DNA from: Flectonema sp. DT1601
Lineage: Eukaryota; Euglenozoa; Diplonemea; Diplonemida; Diplonemidae
Reading direction: 5' to 3'
Assembly: GCA_964019425.1 (NCBI GenBank)
Contig: OZ025813.1
Location: forward strand, 558,001-622,000
DNA: 64,000 nucleotides
Position 1 is the stretch's first letter. Every line of letters starts with the position of its first letter. This document shows positions 1-10,500 of this stretch, one piece after another. Made by a program: the position numbers and the translations under genes. A model generated the notes under the pieces. The model worked only from the letters and a program-made list of their open reading frames with translations, was not told the DNA's origin and ran no database searches.

Positions 1-1122
1 CCTCTTTCTGCAGCCTATCCTGGTGAGTCTAACCAACAAGCCTAGACCCTTGGAAGCAGCTGTCATCATCTTTTGAATTTGCGACTTAAAGGTTAACTTC
101 TCGTCATAATGTACACCCAGATACCGCACGGTATTCGTCTTGTGAACTTTTCGTCCAACCGCATAGGCAAATCCGTGTAGTCCGGGTCCCACTCTTTCCA
201 GCATCTTATCTATTTCTGCCTTGTTGTGGACTTTCTTCAGTTGTGAGAAGCTGGCACTCATCTTCATTGTTTTCAGTACCGCCGGTTTGTTCGGTAGCTT
301 GACTTTGATCTTATGTTTTGGAACGACGTACAGGTGAGTGATGGCGAATTCTTCTTTTGAAACTACAGTTGTTGAGTTATCATCCTTCACAAGGTTACTC
401 ATTTGTTCTGCCGTGGCCACCACATATTTAAATGTGTGTTCTTCAGAGTATACTACTACTGGGGACTTGTCATGTGTTCCTCTTGGCCTCACGTGAATGT
501 ATTCCGTCTTGCCAGGGTTCTTATTGATTTTGATGTGTGAGTCAAGTGCCCACCTTTCAAATATTTTGACTGCGTTGTTAACCTTGTTCTCTAAACAGCT
601 GACAGTGCCCGCGGTTATTACTATTCCAACATCATCTGCAAAGACAGTCGGTTCGTACATCTCTAGTTTATCTATCAAATCGTTTATGAAGATAGAGAAT
701 AACTGGGGTCCCAGCACGCTTCCTTGTGGCACTCCTACTCGAATGTTCCGGAATGCTCCCTTCACTCCATTCACCCTTGTTGAAATCTTCCTGCTAGTCA
801 AGTAGTTTTGAACCCACCGTAGATATTTCGTTGATAATCCTATTTTGGACATCTTATTTAGAAGAGTTACCGGTTGAACTGCATCGAAGGCTTTTTGTAG
901 GTCGAAGGTGATTAATATCGCTTCTTCTCCCATTGCCTTGGCACTTTTGAGTTTGTCTGTAACTGTACAGAGATTTTCAATGGAATCCCGTCCTCGTTTG
1001 TAGGCTGCTTGCCTCGGATTCATTCTGTCTTTCAACAGGTGGTGCATCCGTTCCACGACCATTCTTTCAAAGAGTTTCGAGACGGTCGAGGTTAGTGCTA
1101 TCGGTCTGTACGATGTTGGTGG
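1..1122 (-). CDS. Jockey-like LINE reverse transcriptase, 5'-truncated copy running off the window
   Basis: Reading the minus strand, one frame stays open from about 1122 to the left edge (about 374 codons). RT motifs appear in order: SYRPIALTS at the truncated start, RQAAYKRGRDSIEN, the motif A aspartate in ITFDLQKAFDAV, motif B in VPQGSVLGPQLFSIF, and the catalytic VFADDVGI, then a thumb-like region. The role is target-primed reverse transcription by a non-LTR retrotransposon. The endonuclease and ORF1 are absent. The 5' junction falls about 70 bp upstream of a tRNA-Ile gene. The copy at 7480-10258 also contains its own YRPI motif with clearly different nucleotides, so the two are separate copies rather than halves of one. 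No stop is visible in the part shown; whether the 3' end is complete cannot be seen. Confidence 0.85.
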
Positions 1123-1191
1123 AACAAAAACAAAGAGTCTGGAAGCACAAACGAGTGTAACCAAAAAAAAAAAAAAAAGTACAAAAAATAA

Positions 1192-1264
1192 GGTCGCATA
1201 GCTCAGTCGGTAGAGCGTTGGTCTAATAAGCCATTGGCCATGGGTTCGAGCCCCATTGTGACCA
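1192..1264 (+). tRNA. tRNA-Ile (anticodon AAT), copy 1
   Basis: The 73-nt sequence folds as a standard cloverleaf. The acceptor GGTCGCA pairs with TGTGACC (one G-T). The D arm is GCTC/GAGC, the T arm ATGGG-TTCGAGC-CCCAT, and the discriminator base is A. The anticodon loop CTAATAA gives AAT (Ile). The anticodon stem has one T-T mismatch at its outermost pair. A box (TAGCTCAGTCGG) and B box (GGTTCGAGCCC) are intact, and CCA is not encoded, as expected for a eukaryotic gene. The same 73 nt recurs at 10501-10573. It could be a working gene or the head of a repeat; the shared 5' flank suggests duplicated gene loci. Confidence 0.85.
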
Positions 1265-1533
1265 TGTTTTTATGTAACTGGAATGAACCGAGTCAGGTCT
1301 GCACAACCTGCACAGAAGTAATGCATCCCTTCATAGTGTAGGCAATTCAAGATACAAAGATACAAACAAGAAACGGAGAATCAGGTTTCCAGCTGATGAA
1401 AGAAAACTCTGAGGCCCATGCCTCACAGAGGGGTAATTGATACTGCATTTTCAAGCTCAAAGGAACAACAATTTCTCCGACAATCTTGACTGTCAGCGCA
1501 GCGTAGTAAATGACTGCAAATAAATAAATAATA
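1265..1533. other. Unrecognised spacer between tRNA and PLE
   Basis: No coding potential is seen. It contains a hairpin at 1407-1430 (CTCTGAGGC against GCCTC-CAGAG with loop CCAT). It may include the 3' end of the neighbouring Penelope-like element. Confidence 0.4.
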
Positions 1534-2436
1534 CTATGTTGAGCGCCACTTGCCTATGTTACCGTAACAGCTTTTTATAAAACTCATGAGTACAAAGTAG
1601 GGTACAATTTTGGCCTGCTTTTTCGCAGCATACCAGTGGGAGTGAACTCGCTTCATTGTAGAATTATACGTTTGCCCTACGTATACTACTTTCTGGTCTG
1701 ATCTTCTAAAGAGTGCATAAATGACTCCGGGGGTACGCATTCCGGGTTGTCTGCCTCTTATTTTGCGGCGTTGTAAAAATTTCCTTTGGAAAATATGGCG
1801 TTGACGGTTACAGTTACTCTCGTAAACTGACCAATCTATTCCGCCGTTTCGCTGCTTGTTTCTGTGCGCAGCTCCTTCATTATGCCAATTAAAATGGGCT
1901 TGGCTAGAATGCCAGTTTGCGCGGGAACGTCCATGTTGGCGTTGAATTCTATGTTGTGGGTGTTGTGTAAAACTGTGTCTCACTTCTCTTACTGATGACT
2001 TTCTCCATGGATTAGAATTGTAAGAGGGAGGCAATGCTCGTTCAATGATTAAACGCATTTTACCAGCACCTACGGATCGAACTGCTGCACTGATTGCAGC
2101 AAATGGGAGCTCTTTCCTGTTTTTTTGCTCTATCATAATTTTTAAAGTGCTTCCTGATTGCACTATCTTCCTTAACTGGAAGTCTCTTAAAGGTAGCACT
2201 CTAAATAGTGCTGTCCTGAGCGCTGTGTTAGGCTTAACAGGACGAGAGAAATTAAAATGGGGGTTGGAATTATTGTGGTGTTTGCTATTGGAAGAAAAAA
2301 AAGAAAAATGACGAGGAACATGATTTTTTGTTTTGGAAAACCATCCAAAACGTGAGTTATCGACCCCTCCGGGTTTGTTTGCAAATTTAACCCCATATGC
2401 GTCGGGGTGTACTTGGTTAAAAGTACGGGTTTTCAT
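1534..2436 (-). CDS. GIY-YIG endonuclease reading frame of a Penelope-like element
   Basis: A 300-codon frame ends in a GIY-YIG nuclease signature at about residues 234-270: TPGVIYALF, then VVYVGQT, then an arginine and histidine in MKRVHSHWYAAK. Canonical Penelope-like elements carry a GIY-YIG endonuclease C-terminal to the RT to nick the target. Here it lies downstream (minus strand) of the RT at 3662-5362, in the expected order but 1.2 kb away. The first ~230 residues are basic, rich in His, Arg and Gln, and unrecognised. The nuclease part is short and stops soon after the second motif, so the domain is probably incomplete. The start codon is simply the first ATG in the frame. I am confident of the motif, less so that this is a working gene. 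Confidence 0.6.
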   Translation of the reverse strand: MKTRTFNQVHPDAYGVKFANKPGGVDNSRFGWFSKTKNHVPRHFSFFSSNSKHHNNSNPHFNFSRPVKPNTALRTALFRVLPLRDFQLRKIVQSGSTLKIMIEQKNRKELPFAAISAAVRSVGAGKMRLIIERALPPSYNSNPWRKSSVREVRHSFTQHPQHRIQRQHGRSRANWHSSQAHFNWHNEGAAHRNKQRNGGIDWSVYESNCNRQRHIFQRKFLQRRKIRGRQPGMRTPGVIYALFRRSDQKVVYVGQTYNSTMKRVHSHWYAAKKQAKIVPYFVLMSFIKSCYGNIGKWRST

Positions 2437-3661
2437 TCAGAAATTATAATTGCCTATGGGCGACTTTTTCTCTTTAAGGAAGAGAACTAAAAGCTTTTGA
2501 AGAAACCGCGTACTCACAGAAGTTTTTTGTTATGGCGTATCGACTTCTTCCCTCCGAGATGAGGGGTATCTTAACACGATCAGACACCGCTTGTCCGCTG
2601 GGTTCATGAGCTTTCGTGCCTTAAAAGCGTACTTAAAGTTATACGGTAACTACGTTGGCGAGACGTATACAGCTTTAAGTGGAGAGCAGTTAAGGGTCCA
2701 GTTCAATTATTGCCCGTTGTCGAAGTTGAAGAGGAGAGTTTGAATAAGATTTCAGGAGAAAGGAGATTCGTTTGAGTAGGGAGCCTATTCAAAGGTACCA
2801 TACCGTGGTACTTCACACAATTAATTTCCATTAGCTAAACCAAAATAAAAAAGGAAAAGTTAGAAAAAGGAAAAGGTGGGGAAATAGTTAGTATCATTAA
2901 TTTTAGAACAGAAAAGTGAGAATAAGAAAAGGTGGGGAAATAGTTAGTTAGCAAGTCCATCAAAAACAGTAACAACTTTAGATATTAAAGAAAACAAAAT
3001 TAATATCAAGTACTTGACTGAAAAATATTTGTAGTTGTTAATCAAGAAAATTACCTTTAGAAAAAAGAGAAAATAAAAAGAATAAATATAAAGAGATAAA
3101 ATATGAGTTTATTATAAAAAAGTGCACTAAAATAAAATATAAAAAAGAAAAGTTATAAAAACACATTGTTCTGCTGTTCCATAATACACTGTGGAATGCG
3201 TAGTTTCAGGCCTTAATCTTATACTACTTGTCCCTCTTAGGCCTTCATCAGTAAGTTCTAGGGACTTCATTCCAGTTAAATAATAAATCGGATCCATCAA
3301 TTGGTCTATTTCAAAAGAACTGATTTCTTGTCCATCGGAGCTCGCCAGGACGGGCTAGCATATATTTGCTTTTGATCAGCGTTCTATCTCTTCTACATCT
3401 GTTCGTTTTATTACGAGTGCGAGTTCTCCTTCATCGGAGCTGTAGTCGTCTTTCTTGCGCTTTTCCTTAGTGTTGGTGAGGAGTAGAATTCCTTCATTCG
3501 AGGGTGCCATGGTACAGTCGTTATCATTATTATTACCCTGCAGAGTTTTTCTTAAAATCATGTGAAAACAATATTCTGGGCGTTTAAAATGTCTGTCAAA
3601 ATGGTCGAATGATAATCGTCGGTCTGTCGCTCCTTTGAGAATGTCTCTAACAAAAATGGAA
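2437..3661. other. AT-rich PLE spacer without a clear gene
   Basis: This separates the PLE RT frame from the GIY-YIG frame. Most of it (about 2820-3170) is A-rich and non-coding. A 61-codon minus frame at 3376-3561 is acidic and lysine-rich, but nothing supports it as a gene; it may be a remnant of the linker that joins RT to endonuclease in intact PLEs. Confidence 0.35.
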
Positions 3662-5362
3662 TCAAAGGAGACAAGGGCCAGAACTGGGATCTACATATTG
3701 GTGGATTTCCCTGTTGAGTTTATGTTTACTTGCTACCCCCAGAACGGTTAAAGAGAACCAGCTATCCGGGGATGGTTTTTGCTCGTTGCTGCCAGGTTCT
3801 ACTTTTTGATGTTCTTCGTAGAATGTTTGTTGTAGTTCTTGCAAATAGCTGAAATTAATTCGGTCAAGATAAAGATGGTCTGCAACAAAATTCAGCGATG
3901 CCCATCCACACTCACCTCCAATTAGACCTTCCCCTGAAGATTGATGTGATTGTATTGGGAATCGTTTGTCTAAGGTGTGAAGTGTGGAACTTTTATGATT
4001 AATGGTGTCTTTTTCGTCGCTTACAGGGATACCATGATTAAACTTTTCGGAAGTAATATTTAGTCGTCTTCGAATTGCAGCTGCAACATTGCCATCGTCA
4101 ATATATAAGTTGATAAAGCTGTGACAAGCTACTGCGAGGTTCTTAAACTTGTATCCTCGATTGAGTAGTCTGTATGTTACGAACTCGAGCTCTTGTAGAA
4201 GATCTGCCAGATTATTACAGATTCTGAGTGCTCGTAGGAGCATGGTGGTGAAGATACCAGTACCCATCGATTCTTGAGCAGCTGAGTGCTGGTGGGTGAA
4301 TCTTGTTGGTATGATATGCCAACCACGCGCTTTGTCGTTAACGCTAAGACGTATCCACCTGTTGTTTGATCTGGTGGTTTCGATTCGGATTCTAATTCCA
4401 ATGTATGAAACATCATCAATACCATTAGAGGTCTCGGTGTAGTTCATGGAGTATAATTCTGCTGGTGGTGGGTTGCAGTTCCATGTAAGGAAATCGTCTA
4501 TGTACCGGCAAGAGTAGTCGTGTTTGCGTGCTAAATCTAACTCTCCTTTTGCTACAAGGTCATCCATAAATTTAGATTCGATTCTGTAACAGTAGAGATT
4601 AGCTATATCGCTACTTGCGTTGCCGCCCATGGGAATGCCAACTACTTGTCTCCATAGTTTTCCTCTCATTGAAATTAGAGAATTATCCACACAAAAGCTT
4701 AGAAGCGCTCTACATTCCAACTGTGATAAAGCACGGTAGGTCGCAGGGTCATTAGATTCAAGTCGCATAATATTCTTGAATTCGAATGCTTCTTTAATTG
4801 CTTCATTCACTTTATCTTTGATCTCCTGGTGGGGTAGTCGTGTATACATCGTAGTGAAGTCGTGTGTCTTGGGAGATAGGCCTTTTAGTCGAGTTGTGTT
4901 TAATTTAATATCAGCAGCTATGTCTTTATCAGATTTGACTATCCAATAACGTTTGTATTTTGAATTCATATCTTTTTCTTTTAGTAAAGCCATCACATTT
5001 TTAAGAATACTTGATAGATGCAGATGGGCGTGTGTTGTGGCTGTTGCGGGTGCCGTTTTGTGCTCCTTGTCTAATTGACGCTGCTTCTCCGTTCCTGTGA
5101 GTGAAGAGGCTCCCGAAATCCATCTCATCCCAATAGCTGACTTGTGCAATTTAATCATGCCGTAGAGATGTGGTAGTCTATCTGCATGCTTGTTTCCTAA
5201 GATTTTATTATTCTCAGCTAAGAAGGCTAGAGTGATTTCCTCTGTTGCTTTCAATTGTTGATAGGCCGGACCTCCTAATTGTTTGCTGAGGAGACTCAGG
5301 TAGAAGGATTTACAGATGAAACCAATATCATGTTGTCCTTTGTCTACTTTTAAGAAAACCAT
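3662..5362 (-). CDS. Penelope-like element reverse transcriptase (PLE-A)
   Basis: A 566-codon frame; the same frame stays open upstream to about 5540, so the first ATG is not necessarily the start. PLE hallmarks: LYGMIKLHK with MRWISGAS (residues 67-85, the PLE version of the 'LPKIHK...RPIVS' block), motif A HDFTTMY (168-173), motif B VGIPMGGNASSD (241-252) and motif C RYIDDFL (286-292). All three catalytic aspartates are present. The segment after the thumb (about 477-520) contains GGECGWASLNFVADHL, which resembles the active-site cysteine helix of papain-fold peptidases and is not part of a standard PLE. A GIY-YIG frame lies downstream on the same strand. A second, more decayed PLE RT lies immediately upstream. 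The family call is firm; the extra domain is speculative. Confidence 0.8.
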   Translation of the reverse strand: MVFLKVDKGQHDIGFICKSFYLSLLSKQLGGPAYQQLKATEEITLAFLAENNKILGNKHADRLPHLYGMIKLHKSAIGMRWISGASSLTGTEKQRQLDKEHKTAPATATTHAHLHLSSILKNVMALLKEKDMNSKYKRYWIVKSDKDIAADIKLNTTRLKGLSPKTHDFTTMYTRLPHQEIKDKVNEAIKEAFEFKNIMRLESNDPATYRALSQLECRALLSFCVDNSLISMRGKLWRQVVGIPMGGNASSDIANLYCYRIESKFMDDLVAKGELDLARKHDYSCRYIDDFLTWNCNPPPAELYSMNYTETSNGIDDVSYIGIRIRIETTRSNNRWIRLSVNDKARGWHIIPTRFTHQHSAAQESMGTGIFTTMLLRALRICNNLADLLQELEFVTYRLLNRGYKFKNLAVACHSFINLYIDDGNVAAAIRRRLNITSEKFNHGIPVSDEKDTINHKSSTLHTLDKRFPIQSHQSSGEGLIGGECGWASLNFVADHLYLDRINFSYLQELQQTFYEEHQKVEPGSNEQKPSPDSWFSLTVLGVASKHKLNREIHQYVDPSSGPCLL

Positions 5363-5540
5363 CGAATTTTGTAGTGAAGAAAGTTCTTTGAGAGCTTTGC
5401 TTGACAGCGGGGAGTCAAGGAATGAAAGGTCTCGGCTCAGTTTGGTGTGGAGATGCTTAAGAATTACGTTTTTGAAGCGAAGTTTAATATCGTCAGTGGT
5501 GTTTCTGTAAGCTATAAAGAGATAACTATATTTTTTGTCT

Positions 5541-5929
5541 TATTGACCAGAAAACGTTGACGAATCTGGTAATTCAGGGACCACATACTAACAGGTTGAA
5601 GTTAGGTCTAATCTTGTCATGCCGCAACCATTGCAGCGTTGTCTTTTCTTCTTTAGCAAGATTGTTTGCCGAGTTTAGACAAGGTTCATTATCTGTACTG
5701 ATTGATCTTAACATTTTCTCTGAAATTGCTCTTTTACCTTGCTGTGAATTTTTAGTTATCTTATCCTGTTGTTGTTCATCAGTCGATGATGTTAATGTTT
5801 GAGTAGGAAGTATCGAAGTACCAGAGTCATCTGTATCTTCAGTATCATCGTAGTCATTTTCCTCAGACACATGGCTTTTACCTCTCTTAGTAACTCTACC
5901 AGTTGGTTTAGACCTGTTTCGTTACTGCT
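5541..5929 (-). other. Junction between two PLE copies, weak acidic frame
   Basis: A 98-codon minus frame at 5574-5870 begins with an acidic, Ser/Thr-rich stretch and is unrecognised. It lies between the RT of PLE-A and the C-terminal end of PLE-B, and may be the N-terminal leader of PLE-A or the tail of PLE-B. I do not call it a gene. Confidence 0.3.
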
Positions 5930-7372
5930 TTATACTCGATTTGCTCCTAGTGGTGTCGTGGGGTATATGATTGGAATCTTCCTTTGAATCTTTATGTTGT
6001 GGTGATGCGGGTTCGTTTGAGGTATCGTTGGAGTAGGAATCCTGTAATCTGTATTCAGGGTGTTGATGGCAACTGACTTGGCTCTAGAAGGTGCACCTTG
6101 AGTTTTAAGAATACTCTTCGGATTTTCAACTGTTTTCGTCACCTGCTTTTCTGGTGTCGAGTGTAGTCTGGTAAACGGGATATTATGCTTAAGAAGCATA
6201 TTAAAGATATTATCTCGTTTCTTTAGTTTACTGCTATTGATGCGGTCGGCAACACAGTTAACTTCCTCATCGAGTAATTTTTCTGTGTCAAAATTCTCGT
6301 TAACATTGTGGAAGTGTTTAATAAGACTATGACGTTGTTTTGGGAAATCCCAATAGGTTCCTCTCAAGAAACTGTCATATTGTGGGAACAAAGAGTTTTT
6401 TGAGTAGCCTCTGTTTCGTAAACGATATATGACTTTGGCTATTTCATGCCACAGGTCAAAGTCGTTGTTCGCAATGGTAGCAGCTCTGAACAGACAGCCT
6501 TTAAGCCTAAACTTCTGGGTGCACATGAGTCAACGTGAGGATATTTAATTGGTTGGAAATTAAATAAATTCTCTTTATCCCAAATTGACATTCTAATGTA
6601 CGGAGTGCTTTCTTTACTCTTTTCATATCGAATGCGCATACCCAGGTAAACTACATCGCTTGATCCTATTGAAGTATCGGAATAGTTCATCTGATAAAGT
6701 TCTTTTGGAGGAGGAAGTGGTGTTGTCTCGGCGCTGAAAACTAAGAAATCATCGATGTATCGAAAAATTGTTTGTCTACCGGAAAAATAGGCTGGTCCAA
6801 ATATTTTTGACATTATCTTCCACCCATTTCTTCTCAATGCCATAACAGAACAAATTGGCAATGTCCGGAGAGCAATGAGATCCCATCGGTATGCCTCGAA
6901 TTTGTTTGTGGGTACATGAACCATTCTTAATAAACGAAGTGTCGAGTACATTAAAAAGGAGGTTTAGGATATCGTTCTTATTGTAAGACCTACTTCCTTT
7001 TGTATCTTCGTTATTTGAAAATGCGAAATCGTTCCCTGGAGTGTTGAGTTTAGGGTCTCATCATTGGACATGTATTGATCCAGGATAGAACTAATTTCCT
7101 CAAGTATTTTCTTGTGAGGTAAATTAGTGTACATGTCACTAAAGTCAAAGGACTTAACATTTCTATAGCTGAGACAAGTGTAGTTAGCTTTAATATATTT
7201 CGCTACTTCATCTACGTTGTCAACTATGAAATATTTCTGTAATCCAGTTTTCCTTTCTTCCTCCTTTTCTATCGTTTTAATTCTAAACAAAAGTGTTTTT
7301 AAGATGCCTGACAGCTCTTTTGACATCTCTGTGGTTGCAGTGAGAGGTTTGCGATATTGAGTCAGTTAGAAT
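5930..7372 (-). pseudogene. Decayed Penelope-like reverse transcriptase (PLE-B)
   Basis: Successive minus-strand frames cover one PLE RT. The first has KSFDFSDMYTNLPHKKIL (motif A), the second the catalytic TIFRYIDDFLVFS and the DVVYLGMRIRYE block also seen in PLE-A, and the third a connector RLRNRGYSKNSLFPQYDSF matching PLE-A's RLLNRGYKFKNLAVACHSF. The reading frame is broken in more than one place, so this copy is dead. The two RTs are clearly diverged rather than a recent duplication. The 5' side merges at about 7372-7480 into the broken LINE ORF2. Confidence 0.8.
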
Positions 7373-7479
7373 ATGTGTCTTTGTTGTGAGAAGTATTCCT
7401 TCGGATGCCTTTTTGTTTTGCAGGAGTATCCTCATCGCTTGTTCCACGGCTATCTGTTCAGTTCTGTAGGAGCTTCCTG

Positions 7480-8952
7480 CTACGGGTATTCTGAATCCGG
7501 TCTATTGCTGACGTCAATGTTATTGGTCGGTAAGAGAGTACAAGTTTCTTGTCCTTTCCCGATTTTAAGATTGGAACTACTATCCCATACTTCCAAGATC
7601 TCGGAACCGCCGACTTTTCCCAAGTCATGCCGTAAGAGTTGCACCATAAATGTTTCTGGGAGTTTCTTTAACATAGTGTTCCACACCCCATCCGGTCCAG
7701 GTGCTTTCTCGTCTTTTAATTTCTTGAGCTGTCGCTTTAGTTCTCTCATTGTGAATTCTTCATTGCCTTCGTCCCCTGGTTTGTTCTCGAATACCAAGGA
7801 GGGCACTTCGTCGTCTACCAGATTGAATTGTGTCGCGTATGCCGTGGTAAATATGTCTGCCATTTCTTTTGGATCAGTTGTTGTACTGCCTTCATGTTCT
7901 AATTCGCTAATGTTATTATCAACAATGCCCCCTTCAAGTTGCTTTACTTTTCTGAAAGCCCATTGGTAGTCCATCCCAGTCATGTCACATTCGATGATGT
8001 TTCTTTTAATTTTTCTGATGCCTTCCGCGATGGCATCCTTGTCAACTTTGTCCTGGTTGGGTTCATCAAGCAGTCTTTCTATTTCTGGATCCCTCACTGA
8101 GAAGGTGGTTTGCGTCCTTTTCTTATAGCCCGGTATGGTTTGTTTCGCAGCCTTCAGAATTTCTACAGAGATCCTTGTTGCAAGTTTTTGCACTGTTTCA
8201 ATATTCTTTAACTTCGTTGCCGCCGTCGTTAAAACCTCCGAGTATGCATGCCACTTTGCACACTTCCATTTCCATTGCCACATCTCGTTCGATTGTGGTT
8301 TGGTTTTCGTCAAGTGTATGTTTTCAATCTTTACACTTATTGGAAGATGGTCGCTACTCCATCCATTTAGCAGTCCTATGTTTGCCATCATTGAATTATC
8401 CAGAGCAATAATATCTGGGGAGGATGAGCTCAATGGTCTCGTTATCTGCTGGGGCTCGTTTAATACTTCCATGGCAGCTTCTAATGACCAATTATAGAAG
8501 CTTGTTCCTGCTGAATTCGTCTTTCCTTTTGACCAGATCTCATGATGTCCGTTGATATCGCCTGCTACCAGTGTTCCTGGCTCTGTTGGTAACTTCCATG
8601 TGTTTGCTGTTACGTTAGGCGGGTGATATACATTGTGTATTTTTAATGGCGGTGTTGATCGCAATTCTACAGATAGTATCTCAGTTTGGTCGTATGAGAT
8701 GTCGGGGAGTTTAGTCACATAATTTTTAATATCCATTCTGACAAGTATGGCCAGACCTCGGTATCCTACCTTCAGAAGGCTGTCTCTTCGAATTATAATA
8801 TAACCATCTATATTCAGAAATTTTCCGTAATTGAGCCATGTTTCTTGTAGTAGAACAATTTCTGGCTTGTGCTCTCTTAACGATCGATTTAATTGGAAGA
8901 AGTTTTCATTTTGTAGTATCGATCTTATGTTATTGGACCAAATCTCAATCAT
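7480..8952 (-). CDS. LINE ORF2: AP-type endonuclease plus start of RT, 3'-broken
   Basis: The N-terminal ~215 residues form an exonuclease-endonuclease-phosphatase domain: LLQETW (33-38), GDINGHHEIW (131-140), SPDIIALD (178-185) and SSDHLPI (199-205), which supply the catalytic Glu, Asp and His. The RT begins at about 420 with KDEKAPGPDGVW. The frame then shifts at about 7620: the RT sequence resumes in the next frame as PRSWKYGIVVPILKSGK and YRPITLTSAI before a stop at about 7440. Everything 3' of RT motif 1 is missing and is replaced by Penelope-like sequence. The start ATG overlaps the end of ORF1 by 8 nt, as in LINEs that translate ORF2 by termination-reinitiation. The jockey/I-like grouping is from architecture only. 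Confidence 0.85.
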   Translation of the reverse strand: MIEIWSNNIRSILQNENFFQLNRSLREHKPEIVLLQETWLNYGKFLNIDGYIIIRRDSLLKVGYRGLAILVRMDIKNYVTKLPDISYDQTEILSVELRSTPPLKIHNVYHPPNVTANTWKLPTEPGTLVAGDINGHHEIWSKGKTNSAGTSFYNWSLEAAMEVLNEPQQITRPLSSSSPDIIALDNSMMANIGLLNGWSSDHLPISVKIENIHLTKTKPQSNEMWQWKWKCAKWHAYSEVLTTAATKLKNIETVQKLATRISVEILKAAKQTIPGYKKRTQTTFSVRDPEIERLLDEPNQDKVDKDAIAEGIRKIKRNIIECDMTGMDYQWAFRKVKQLEGGIVDNNISELEHEGSTTTDPKEMADIFTTAYATQFNLVDDEVPSLVFENKPGDEGNEEFTMRELKRQLKKLKDEKAPGPDGVWNTMLKKLPETFMVQLLRHDLGKVGGSEILEVWDSSSNLKIGKGQETCTLLPTNNIDVSNRPDSEYP

Positions 8953-10258
8953 TTTGACAGTGGTTTTGGTTTGCTGTTGCTTGGTGGGTAGTTCCGCTTA
9001 GCCCTACCTTGGCTTCTATCTTGTTGACGGCGGTTGCAATTTGAGATATTGCATTCAACATTTGTTGATAATTTTTAACAATCATTTCTTCATTTTTCTT
9101 TGTCGCATTGGTCAGTCCTTCAATTATCTGCGTCATTTTTGACATCGTTTCATCCAATCTAGTTTGCAAGTCAGCTACCTCAGTTTGTAATTTTGCTAGC
9201 GTCTCGTCAGTTCTTTCCTTCATAGTCTTGAGACCATCTTCTACTTTCTTCAGTTCTTGCGTTTTTCCCTGCGATGGGGGCAGTTTATTTTCTTGTTTTT
9301 GGGGCTGCTTGTTTCCTTGCAGTGTCTTTTTAGTTGCTTCCGCATAAGATATTTTCGCATCTCGATACTTTTGTACGGCTGGTTTTGGTTGTTTTTGGTC
9401 TTCTGGCAGCTCCATTTTCTCAATAGACATCAGGGTCTCACCACATTGTAAGAACTGGCTTTTCGGACTTTTATCGAGGGCGACCAAGAAGTCGCCTTTC
9501 TCCATGCGAATAAATTTAGAATTTAATCCCGCTTCCAAGAGCATTCCCTGGAGCCGGTTCGACCACCTGTACTGTGCACCACTGATACGGTACAGTCCAG
9601 CACCGTAGACTTGCGCAGCGAATTTCCCGACACCCTTCCGTACTTTCTCTACGTTTGCAGAGGCACTCACCCTTATCCCTATCTTCCCATAGTTGGTAGT
9701 CAGCCCCATGCACATGTCTTGTTGTGCCTTCAGGACTCCCATGGCTTCCTCATTCGAAGTTTTCCTGTCAAGCCATACTGTTTCATAGACATGCTTGGTC
9801 AGGCCCTCTATCGATTTTATCCTGAAGTAAACTTTGTTACTCCCTGAGTTGTGCATCAGTGCGATTGCTGCCTTTTCATCATTTGGTAGGACTGTGACTT
9901 CACTAAAATCCCCCTTTCCAACTATCCGGAATGTCCTTGTGTCAACCCGTCCCTGATCACCCACCACTGCCTTGATTTTTGCAGTTGTTTCGTTTTTAAA
10001 ACACTTCCTTGTGCCTCTATGTTTTGAGGGCTTATTTGAATTGCCTCTTTGTTTTGAGGGCTTGTCTTTGTTTGAATTGCCTCCTTGTTTTGAGGGCTTG
10101 CTTGAAATGCTGCTGGAGGTCCTACTGCGGTCACCTCTACTGAGATTCCTTCTGGCAGTCCATCTCCATTTCTTCCTGTTGCTGGGACTCAACCTCCTAT
10201 TCTCCTTATAAATTTCTCTTGAGGGCAGGCCTTCGGGCTGTTCAAGCCTTAGCTTCAA
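8945..10258 (-). CDS. LINE ORF1, RNA-binding coiled-coil protein
   Basis: A 437-codon frame directly upstream of ORF2, overlapping it by 8 nt. The N-terminus is basic and Ser-rich with an imperfect repeat of KPSKQRGNSNK-type units (about residues 50-85). A central globular region follows, then a Lys/Gln-rich stretch. The C-terminus (about 325-425) has a strong heptad pattern (LKTMKERTDETLAKLQTEV onward) predicting a trimer- or dimer-forming coiled coil. No CCHC knuckle is seen. The likely role is to coat element RNA and chaperone reverse transcription; this is inferred from position and composition, not from a recognised fold. The frame is intact. Confidence 0.7.
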   Translation of the reverse strand: MKLRLEQPEGLPSREIYKENRRLSPSNRKKWRWTARRNLSRGDRSRTSSSISSKPSKQGGNSNKDKPSKQRGNSNKPSKHRGTRKCFKNETTAKIKAVVGDQGRVDTRTFRIVGKGDFSEVTVLPNDEKAAIALMHNSGSNKVYFRIKSIEGLTKHVYETVWLDRKTSNEEAMGVLKAQQDMCMGLTTNYGKIGIRVSASANVEKVRKGVGKFAAQVYGAGLYRISGAQYRWSNRLQGMLLEAGLNSKFIRMEKGDFLVALDKSPKSQFLQCGETLMSIEKMELPEDQKQPKPAVQKYRDAKISYAEATKKTLQGNKQPQKQENKLPPSQGKTQELKKVEDGLKTMKERTDETLAKLQTEVADLQTRLDETMSKMTQIIEGLTNATKKNEEMIVKNYQQMLNAISQIATAVNKIEAKVGLSGTTHQATANQNHCQND

Positions 10259-10429
10259 GCCTTAGCTTCATGTGTCCAATTTCAAGGACGCGTGACCACT
10301 TATTTTTCCGTTGCCGCTCTTCTTACGTCCTCAGACGGAGCCTACCTATGTTTCCCGTGTTTTCCAATTTGTCAGACTTAAGTCAAAAAGAAAGTAAAAA
10401 AAAGAAAGACAAAACATAGAAGTGAAAAG
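10259..10429 (-). other. LINE 5' untranslated region
   Basis: This lies between the ORF1 start and the tRNA flank shared with the first tRNA locus. The shared sequence begins at 10429 with GAACAAAAACAAAGAGTCTGG-type sequence, also at 1122, so the element's 5' boundary is placed at about 10429. Confidence 0.5.
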
Positions 10430-10500
10430 AACAAAAACAAAGAGTCTGGAAGCACAGACGAGTGTAACCAAAAAAAAGAAAAACTGCTGAGAAAAACAGA

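Noticed and set aside
1390-1440. CTGATGA followed by GAAA near the PLE, recalling a hammerhead ribozyme core
   Set aside because: Only two or three bases separate the boxes, so no stem II can form, and no matching stem I/III was found.
1-10258. The LINE pieces at 1-1122 and 7480-10258 as one element split by a PLE insertion
   Set aside because: Both pieces contain RT motif 1 (YRPI) with different nucleotides, so they overlap and must come from different copies.
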